From positions 32,252,022 through 32,312,021 of the forward strand of contig CM022665.1 of NCBI GenBank assembly GCA_012295275.1: DNA of 60,000 nucleotides, read 5' to 3'. Shown one piece after another: positions 50,786 to 60,000 of this stretch (its first letter is position 1; every line of letters begins with the position of its first letter). A program made the position numbers and the translations under genes. Under the pieces are notes generated by a model. It saw only the letters and a list, made by a program, of their open reading frames with translations, was not told where the DNA came from and searched no databases. Source of the stretch: Chrysomallon squamiferum. Lineage: Eukaryota > Mollusca > Gastropoda > Neomphalida > Peltospiridae.

Positions 50786-52188
50786 AGGGTTGAATCCTGA
50801 AGGTAAGATTTTCCAAGAGAGAAAAAGGTTTCAAAAACCAACAACAGCATTAAAAAAAACACCAAAACAACAACAAAACAAACAAAACAAAATAAAATAA
50901 AAACAATAATAAATAAATAAGTAGGTTTATACAAACACACAATCAAATGTTGATAAAGCTACAATCAGTGTGTGTGTGTGTGTGTTTTGAATATAGGTAT
51001 TTACACATCTCACAGACAGAAAGGTATATATTTTGTGCAAATAACCCAGATGATACTGGGGAGGATTGATCCTGCAACCAGTTATAACTAACACATTCAC
51101 TTACAGAATAATTTTTTATTCATCTATTTTATTTTATAATAATAATAATAATAATCAAAATATTATTTTTATATTTTTTTTTCCCAGTAGAATGAAAAGT
51201 GCATGGAGGAAGATACATTAATTGTGAACTGGAATTATGATAAACTGTGATGACTGAAAAATATTACTTGAACTGTAAAATTTGATGATGGTTGCTAACG
51301 GTTACAGTGCCTGACAGCTTTAATCTGTTAGTTAATATACATACTTCTATTTATGCTTTTCCAGGCATGGTGTTGAAGTAACAGTGTAGAATGTTAATAT
51401 CTAAGTCAATTTATATTAGTGGTACCAAGTATTATGTCGGACATAAGCTGGAAGTACCATGTATGTTAATACTAACATCAAGGTCAAACCTCAGTTGCAG
51501 GTACCATGTATATTATTTTCATTTATGTCAAACAAGTTTGAATTACCAGTCCTGAATATTAATGCTTGTATTTATGTCAAGCATAAGCTGGAAGTGCCAA
51601 TGCTGGATAATAATACTTAGATCTGTGTAACAATAAATATTAGTTTTTTTATTTATGTCAGATGTACTTTTGTAGTTTACTGATATTATAATTTATATTA
51701 AAAAAATTAATTGGATGTACTTATGCAATTTATTGATACTTATATTTGTGTGAAACATAAGTTTTAAATATTTTTGCTGTTACCTTTGAAATTTGTCATC
51801 AATGGATGATTTTGAACCATGGAATTATAAAAAAAGAAAAAGAAAAAGAAGAAAAAACAACATGATGATCTCATTAATGAAAAGTATTGACAACAAAAGA
51901 TAAAAAGGTTTATCTATGATTAATGTAAATAAAATCCATTGTATTATATGGATTGATGAGCTGGCTCTTTTAATTGTTGCTGTTATATTTTTAATTGCAT
52001 GTATATGTATATTAATGTGCATATCGGAGAATAATATTTACAATTCTACATTTTTTAAAACATTTTTCAGAGTTAGAATGTTTACTTTATTATAAAAGAG
52101 TTATTATAATGTAATATTTTTTAATGACCATTGTACAGTGCAATTCATTTATGTTGGTTATTTAATGTTTTGTTTTTTATCTTAAGTA

Positions 52189-52249
<61 letters not shown>

Positions 52250-53000
52250 CGTTGTTGTTATTATTATTATTTTATTATTTATGTTCTACACTTTCCTTTA
52301 GGAGATTATAATTCTTTGTTATAGTAAGTAAATAATTAGATAAAGTTAGTGATTTTGTAAAGCACTGGTTGATATAGAAATGCTGTACAGTACAATCAGA
52401 TTCACAGAAAATGATGTCTACTTGTATAATTGCGTAGTTATTCTGAGTTTAAGCATAGATCTGTATAAAATATTACTAATTCATTATTTTTGTTATTGGC
52501 ATTAAAAAATAAATTAGATTGTATTTACTACCTACATGGTTATTTAGCCTCTTTGAATTGTGATTATAAATATAACTTTGTATCTAAGCAAGCACTTGTT
52601 CAGCAAATTACTGAAATAAAATGTTTATATATTTTTAAAAAAGCTTTTTTTTTCCCCCATAACATTCCCCTCCTTTATTTATTTATTTATTTATACATAT
52701 TTCTCTAAACAAGTAAATAATAAAATAAAATGCTAGAATATATTTATACTGTCATTAATTTTTTGACATTTACAAGTGATTTCAGATAGCCAGAAAAACT
52801 AAAATTAAAATTAAAAAAGTAAAATACACACACAGATAATAGTTTAAAATAATAATAATAATAATAAACACTTGGCATAAAATTATTTAAACTGAACTGA
52901 AAAGAAATTAATTTTGACAGTTACATCACATAAAATATTTTCTTAATAACAAAAAAGAACTTTTTTCATAACTGCCCCAAAACATACATATATATGTGGT
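50786..53000 (+). other. probable 3' UTR / flank of receptor B
   Basis: No coding exon was seen. The CpG-poor composition of receptor B continues to about 53.0 kb and then stops, which suggests the transcript may extend well past the stop codon. An ATT microsatellite lies at about 52190-52272. An AATAAA overlaps the stop codon (50781-50786) and others are scattered. Confidence 0.4.
51380..51770 (+). repeat. degenerate tandem array, period about 48 bp
   Basis: Roughly seven diverged units share ATTTATGTCAAACATAAGCT then GGAAGTACCATG and a TTAATACT end. Clear copies start near 51431, 51477, 51521 and 51571, with poorer ones before and after. Confidence 0.55.
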
Positions 53001-55580
53001 GTTTTATACATGACAATCAAGTACAATGTATACTACACAGACAGAGTCTACAGCACCTAGCGTAACTTAAACCCGAGCTGTATCATTAACTGTCGAGAAA
53101 TTTCGTGGAGGATTCCTCGCCAGTGCTTCAAGGCTTAAACACTGGTATATGGGTTACCTGTCTATAGGAAAACGAATAACAATGTCCATTGCTACTAACA
53201 TTAGCCCATAGAATGGCGGCCGCGAGTTTTTAAAATTAATATCAGCATTATAATTATACGAAACGTATGGTTGACGTACGATAAATATATTTTATCATAT
53301 TAATTGATTAGGTCTTTGTTCTGAATAGGCATAATATGATCAATTCTCTCAACACATACCGGCAAGTTTCCAGTTCCAGACTTTTTCTGTTATTTTGTGT
53401 AAGGCCATGGGACGTTTTTTTTTCTGTCCATGAAAAGATTAATTCATGAGATGCGTTGCGCTAGGTGATAAATATAGCCATGGTGTTTTATTTGTCATAA
53501 AATAAATCACTGAAATAACATTCTAAGAAAAATGTGTTAATATCGTCAATATTTCATCATAAAATTCAATTATAAAACAGAACAGTTTGTTGTTGGGGTG
53601 GAATGCATTTGTTGCTATTGGAAATAACAACGTCAACACCAACAATAGTATGAAAAAAAAAATAAATAAATAAAAGGAATACTCGTGCACATTTTTATTT
53701 TTTTTTTTTTTTTTTTAATAATTCAAGCAGAAAATAGGTTACGGTATATGAATATAGAAACATTTTACTCAGAAATCAATGATAAAAGAAAAAAAAAATA
53801 ATGATAAACTATATGACACTGCACTGTAAGACTTTTTTTTTCAGTTAATACTTCCTCGCATATTCATCTTAACTTGGCTTACTAGGCTATTTGAATTAAT
53901 CGTTTTTAAAGACATAAATGCCGGTAATATTTGCTACTGTTAAAAAGAACACGCGGCGCACCTTTAAACAGCCTCTCCTTCACTTGTGGAATAACAAGTG
54001 ATATTTGATAGGTGTTTAGAAAGATACCGACTTGGCTTTTTTCTCTTTCAGATAAAACCAGGAAACGCTTTTCCTATCCGCCACACTTACAATTTAAGTA
54101 ACACTAAACATCTTCGTAGGGACAATACTGTTCATATTTTTAATAAGTAAATATAAAAATATATTAAAAAGAAAAGATTATAAGACATTTTGTAAACCAA
54201 ACGACCTCCCTTCTTTCTTCATGCTTTTCAATCGAGTGATGTAGATTTAAAGGCAGCGACAAAACACCTTGGATAGACCTTCTATTGCTCCATCCTTTTA
54301 AGGGTCATTCATGCTTAACGCGCGCAAACTGTTTTGTAGCAATGCGAGAGGACTCGGGGAGCTTAGTTAGTCATTTGAAGTGTTGTCTTGCTAAAGAAAG
54401 CTATCTGCAACATTAATCGCGCGGTAACCTGTGTCAAGATCAGAAGACGAAACAGGGTGGTTAACGGCTGGTGAGGTTACACCCACCCAAGTCGTGTGAA
54501 TTAAAAGATAAGGTGGTATGTACTTAATAAAACCCTAATTACTGTGGTAGGTACAGTGAAATACATATTTCTTTTTCAATATGATCATAATAATCTTCAT
54601 AGTCATAATCATCATCATCACCATTATCATCATCATCTACTTCTTATTTTGAATGTCAGACATTTTTCTTTATTCTTTCACATTTTTCTTATTTTGTAAA
54701 GAGATAATCCTCTAATTTTCCAAAAGGAACGAAGTATATTATATAAGATCGACTTTCTGATAAAGAGCGAAGCACAGTAAAACAGTCATCGGTAGGCGGT
54801 CTTGGTGCACTGGTTAGAAAGGTAAACAGTCCTATAGTAGCGCTGAGACAGATGCTGTCCTGTTCGTATTTTGAAATAAAAAAAAACCCCACAACCGCCC
54901 AAAAAACCTTTATAAAAACAACAACAAAACAACAACCTCCCAACCCCCAAAAAACATACACATCCAACAACAAGAAGCAAACAAAAACATCACTAATTAA
55001 TAAAGTTAGTAACACGCGCTCATTTCAAATACTGGTATGTCATCATTGTGATGGTTATAACACTTTTACAATGACACGAATTATATTATAAATTTAAACA
55101 TATTTTTTTACACTAATATATATGAAAGAAAGAAATGAAAACGAAAGCTTGTATACCTTTTGCTTTTTATTTTTTTTATTTTGTCATACTATATTACTGG
55201 TGAAGATAATTGGTGTATGTATAGAAATAAAACAGTTTTGCTTAAAGTGTCGCCACATTAACATTGTAACACGTACGGGTCTTTAATTAACTGTAACAGG
55301 TGTATCTCGCATATATCAATAAATAATTATTTATTTTGATTAATAAAAGATAGATATAAAACAGTAAAGCAAATTATTTCAGTTGTAATTATCAATCAAC
55401 ACCCGGTACAGTCCCACTTCTCTCTGCTGTAAGCAGTGAGAAATGTCCTTGTTATTATCAGCTGCATCTATTATACACAATCCTCCGCCAACTACGAAGC
55501 AAGATTTTTTTGTTATGGAAAAGTTTCTACAATATAATTAAACATCCTGAAATTAAAAGTTAAAACGTGATTTTCAGTTA
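53001..55580. other. intergenic, CpG returns to ordinary levels
   Basis: CG dinucleotides reappear abruptly (for example about 53050-53300 and 54320-54490). ATGGCGGCCGCGAG occurs at about 53213 but meets a stop after five codons with no donor. No gene is supported. Confidence 0.4.
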
Positions 55581-55589
55581 TATGAAGCA

Positions 55590-55711
<122 letters not shown>

Positions 55712-56289
55712 ATATTAACTAATAATATTCAGAATTTTTTTAATGTGTGTAAATTTAGAATTCATAATTCCAAGTACGCTATTATCAAAATGACATCCGC
55801 CTTACAATGAAAAACGAAACACCTGCATTAAAAAGTTCTTTCTTGGCAATTCAGTTTTTTTTCACCTATTTTTTAAACGATTTTCAGTAATAATGTAAGC
55901 ATCATTAACATTTGAACAGTATAAAAAATATATGACATACATTTTCTAGAGTACAAATATAATCTCTTCGTTTCGCTATTTTTAAAATAAATATTTTGTA
56001 TATATTTTCATAGGTTACTTTCAGTCGATAAAGGGAAATCTTACAATTGGATTTATAACTTATACTATTCAGTTCCTCACATTTATGTTTAAAGATTGCT
56101 GTTATCTTCTCAGACATTGGAAAAGAAAAGTAATGATAAAGATTATTATAATTTTTTTTTTTTACCCCATTGGAAATCGAGTTGACATCTGCTGGACGTC
56201 TATTCTAACATCACGACCTGGTCAGTTTCTGGCTATGACAGATACTGAAGTGTCGTCTTCTTACAATTTATTATAAAGACCAAACTATG

Positions 56290-56480
56290 GTTGAAAACAG
56301 CCATAGGTGTCCACAACAATCGCGCACACACGACTGGCGTGCGTCTCCGCGCCAGCAGCACGCGACCGGCTCGTGACCCGGCGACCACCTGTCCAAACAG
56401 CCAACCTTTTCGGCGTCTGAACCCTCTAGCGATATGTGCGAAGCGTCCGGAAAAGAGTGTATTAACCATAGTACCGACAA
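56290..56480. other. GC- and CpG-rich island of unknown nature
   Basis: About 190 bp markedly richer in GC and CpG than the flanks. Overlapping frames are open on both strands (minus frame with FRRRKGWLFGQVVAG; plus frame with HTTGVRLRASSTRPARD), which is expected in GC-rich DNA. No family was recognised and no splice sites were convincing. Confidence 0.25.
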
Positions 56481-56650
56481 GTTTCTTTTTTCTTTTTTCT
56501 CCGTTTGAGAGCATTGTCTGCCTTTCTTTCACTGATACCTACGATATCATCTTGCAGTGAAATAAAGAACGCGTAAAAGTATACGATTACGAATTACGAT
56601 TCTTTAAACAGTTTTATATGTATGTGTATATTTCTGAGTGCGTTTTGGGG

Positions 56651-56651
<1 letters not shown>

Positions 56652-56742
<91 letters not shown>
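56652..56742. repeat. (GA)n microsatellite
   Basis: Uninterrupted GA run. GT/GTAT repeats continue at about 56930-57080 and 57310-57465. Confidence 0.9.
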
Positions 56743-56745
<3 letters not shown>

Positions 56746-57027
56746 GCACGCGCGTGAGACTTTATCTATATGTGACAGTTTATGTGATTATCCGTGTGTG
56801 TGTGTATCCCTGTATGTTCCTTTGCGTGTCGTGAGAATGCGCGAACGTACGTGTGAGAGAACACGTAAATAGTTTGAAAAAGATTGACTGCATGTGTGTA
56901 TACGTGCGAGGGGAGATAAGAGCAAATATGTATGTATGTATGTATATATGTATGTGTGTGTGTATGTGTGTGTGCTTGTGCGTGCGTGTGTGTATGTATA
57001 TGTGTGTGTACTTGTGCGTGCGTGTGC

Positions 57028-57065
<38 letters not shown>

Positions 57066-58445
57066 GTGTGTGTGTGTATGATTTCAAGTTCACAATAACA
57101 GGAGTTTGTTTTTTTAGACAAAGCAGGAGGTCTCTGTGTTGTTTTCGTAAATAACAAAGAGATTCGAGGAAAATTAGAAAACATGTGAAATCGAACATGT
57201 GTTGAGAACAGATGTTTGGCTCAGATTTCCAAATTTACTCAGATAATCCAAAGCAAGTACGAATATACATCAGTGTAGACCTCATGTTAATAGTGATGTA
57301 GCAAAAGTATATGTATGTGTGAGTATATGTGTATGTATGTGTGTTTGTCTGTGTATTTGTATGATTGCATGCATTTATGCACGTATATGCTTACGTATTT
57401 ATGTGTGTGTGTTTATATGTTTGTGTATGTATATGTACATACATAAATATGTATGTGTGTGCGTGTACTTATTAATTTCCCCTTCGCCGTTGGGCTATTT
57501 CTACTTACAACTAGCTGCCAATGTGAGGATTTTTCTGTTTATGGGTAGGCAATTTATCTTTCGTATCATTCATATCATGACAGTGCACGAAAACTCGTTA
57601 ATATTAAAATGCGTTTCTGTATTATTAACTAGCCATTAATATAATTTAATTTTAGTATGCTTGTATAATTACATATAAATAGGTTAATGTACAAACGTGA
57701 CATTAAAGCCATGGTGATGTAGCAACTGTTCATAAACAGCAGGTGACTAATTTTAGTTATTAGCCTAAATTGTATCAGTAATCTAGGTTTATTCTCATTG
57801 TACTACATCCCAAGGTGGCCACACAACAGGACCAAACTGGACAACCCATTTAAAGAAAAAAAAACAAAAAACCTCATGAATCTGACAAATCTTTCTCACT
57901 TGAACCAGTTACACAAAAATTCTAGCGAAATTCAGTCAATAGTCGGTACATTATCTATTTTAACTGGAAACATAATCTTGATAATTTAAAACAAAATTCC
58001 AACCGCTAACACAAATGAATTAAATAACATTAGTCTCACTAGTTTAATAAGCATCAGCATAATGCAAACAATAACTTGTTAAGTATAAGTGTAGGGGTAC
58101 TGTTCTGGAACGAAAAGAAATGGTTAAGAAAATGGATGACAAAAACAAGGGCTATATATATATTTGTATATGTATGTATGTATATCCCCTGTTTTGTCAT
58201 CATTTTTTTGCAATTAGTTATTTTCTATGTGTGTTTGTGCGTGTGTAATATTGTATACAGCGGTTAATATATAAATTAACTGAAACGGTATAAACTAGAC
58301 TTAATCAAATGATATAATATAACACATTATAATAAACTGTCGCTACTAATTCCGTCAACCTGTTGCTGTTTCGTGTTTTCATTTTGCTGTATAATATAAA
58401 TAATTATACATTTTAACATATCGCTTGTCCTTGGTAATCACAAAG

Positions 58446-58624
58446 ACTCCGGTGACCATGTTGCCGAATGCGACATCTGTCGGGGTCCAGGTGTGCACGA
58501 TCGAGGCATGTTCCTTTGTCCTGGTGCATGCGTGAAAGATGAACAATGGGGGAAAATGCTACATTGTGGACAGATATCACGGGCCAAGAAAATTAATGAT
58601 TCGTCTCTTGAAAATGAAGAGTAG
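58446..58624 (+). CDS. possible terminal exon of an unknown gene
   Basis: After an AAG acceptor-like site at 58445 a frame stays open to TAG at 58622-58624. It gives GDHVAECDICRGPGV, then FLCPGACVKDEQWGKMLHCG, a five-cysteine stretch resembling a secreted peptide end. An AATAAA follows at 58685-58690. No upstream partner exon was found. The opposite strand is also open here (frame with VHTWTPTDVAFGNMVTGVFV), so strand and reality are uncertain. Confidence 0.25.
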
Positions 58625-58858
58625 AACAGTACTCGGCTGTTATTGCCTTTTAGAGAGGAGATGTCCAGGCAGGCCTCATCTGAAAATAAATGAATGAGAG
58701 GGTATTAAAAAAAAATGTTAGACTTACTTTACTGTCGGGTTAAAACTGTTTGTGTGGCTGTTTTTGTTTTGAATTATGAAAATGGAAATATAATAATAAA
58801 TGTTTTTTTTTAATGTTTTTGAATTTTCATTTTAAAAATTGCAGCACACTCATACAAA

Positions 58859-58980
58859 AAAAAATAAAAATAAAAATAAAAATAAAAATAAAATAAAAAT
58901 AAAAAACCAACTACCGACAAACAAACAAACAACAACGAACAAAAAAACCCAACAATAAAAACAACAACAACCCCTACGTT
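58859..58980. repeat. A-rich (AAATA)n and AAC tract
   Basis: Simple A-rich repeats. Nothing coding was seen. Confidence 0.7.
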
Positions 58981-59518
58981 TTGGTTCTGTAATAAACAGT
59001 TATTACAGAAAGTTGTATACTGTTATTTATTTTTATTTTTATCAATGTATTTCTGATCTTGATTATTGCTTTTCTCTAATATTGTTGAAACTCGATCCTG
59101 AATTTTTATAATCTTATTCTTTAGGGACATAAGAAGAGGATTTATACACCAGCCGTAAATCTCTTGACAAACGTACACTTTCTGACCAAGAATCATTACT
59201 GTGTTTCTATTGTGATGTCCAGATGTCAGTGCTGCGGGTCGAATAATCTATATGCATGAACCACAAAGTCCTGAAAAGCAGGGATGGTAATTATTGAACG
59301 TAAAAAAAAGCATGTGTTCATGCTTCGAGGCGGAGTTTGACCAGTAATGAAGGTTGTTAAAACCATCGTCATTATAAGTGATGACACTGACAATAGGGCT
59401 TCATCTTCAAACAGTTCTTCTTTGTAACATTTTTCATTTCATTATATTTTTTTTAAGATTAAAGGCATATGGTGAAAAGTATCTTAATATCACAACTCTT
59501 TATTCGCTTGAGCTCTGT

Positions 59519-59521
<3 letters not shown>

Positions 59522-59602
<81 letters not shown>
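59522..59602. repeat. (CT)n microsatellite
   Basis: Uninterrupted CT run of about 80 bp. The Ser-Leu frames across it are artefacts. Confidence 0.9.
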
Positions 59603-59608
<6 letters not shown>

Positions 59609-59840
59609 ACGATATATGCATAATTTGAGGTTATTAATTTTTTTGTGGTAAATATGACCGGACATGTCATTCACCTCCTTACTTGTTAGCTATTATATTA
59701 CATTCTGAAATTTTATATACGTACAACCTGAGATTTAATGTCCACCGTACACTGCTGTTACAATGTATCATTCGACAGACCCGTGAAAAAACAAATTATT
59801 TTATAATTTATTTAAAAATAAATAAATTAATTAATTAATT

Positions 59841-59844
<4 letters not shown>

Positions 59845-59894
<50 letters not shown>

Positions 59895-60000
59895 GTAACA
59901 ATGATGATGATGATGATGATAATGATAATAATGATAATAATAATAATAATAACAACAGTAATAATGATGATCATGGTAATAATAATAATAATTACAATTA
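59845..60000. repeat. (AAT)n and (GAT)n repeat tract at the window end
   Basis: AAT triplets pass into GAT triplets (about 59901-59920) and back, running to the edge of the window. Confidence 0.85.

Noticed and set aside
50452-50946. 164-codon minus-strand open frame with hydrophobic start
   Set aside because: It is antisense to receptor B exon 24 and runs through CA/GT repeats.
53205-53240. ATGGCGGCCGCGAG as a start codon of a new gene
   Set aside because: A stop follows after five codons and no donor site lies between.
54689-55015. 108-codon minus-strand frame rich in Val, Phe and Cys
   Set aside because: It is driven by an A/C-rich low-complexity tract (about 54880-54980). No splice sites or recognisable domain.
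56780-57198. Overlapping 80-136-codon frames on both strands
   Set aside because: They are produced by GT/GTAT repeats. No non-repeat coding core was found.

Overview
This window is animal nuclear DNA, probably from a mollusc. It is AT-rich, full of microsatellites, and its genes are split by many GT-AG introns. The mollusc guess rests on degenerate copies of a tRNA-SINE core (AAAGATCCCTTGCTGCTAAT-like) that I associate from memory with molluscan genomes, so treat it as inference. No bacterial operon, viral gene or CRISPR array was seen.

Two large genes lie head-to-tail on the + strand. Receptor A (6053-25075) resolves into 28 coding exons and 1,239 codons. Receptor B (30350-50785) resolves into 24 coding exons and 1,138 codons. 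I joined the exons by hand from splice sites and reading phase; both models stay open throughout and have total lengths divisible by three. Both encode adhesion-type (class B2) G-protein-coupled receptors with the same unusual ectodomain: signal peptide, cysteine-flanked leucine-rich repeats, a Ly6/uPAR (three-finger) domain with 12 cysteines, a SEA-like domain, a hormone-receptor domain, and a GAIN domain ending in a canonical GPS (C..W..C..C.C.HL/TNFA). A seven-helix domain and a divergent cytoplasmic tail follow. All 23 shared intron positions have the same phase, so the genes are tandem duplicates. The seven-helix part is strongly conserved, while the ectodomain and tail have diverged.

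Layout: 1-6052 is non-coding and contains a ~40-bp minisatellite, two perfect CRE palindromes and several microsatellites. 6053-25075 is receptor A. 25076-30349 is intergenic and holds an 84-bp exon-like unit and a TATA-like box just upstream of receptor B. 30350-50785 is receptor B, with a 1.46-kb fold-back (inverted-repeat) element in intron 3 and SINE remnants in introns 15, 18 and 21. 50786-53000 is probably receptor B 3' UTR/flank, with a degenerate ~48-bp array. 53000-60000 is intergenic, with simple repeats, CpG-rich patches and one possible terminal exon of an unknown gene.

At larger scale, CpG is nearly absent from about 30.6 to 53.0 kb, covering receptor B from just after its first exon to about 2 kb past its stop. 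CpG is ordinary in receptor A and the flanks. This suggests that only one of the two paralogues has been methylated (broadly expressed) in the germline.
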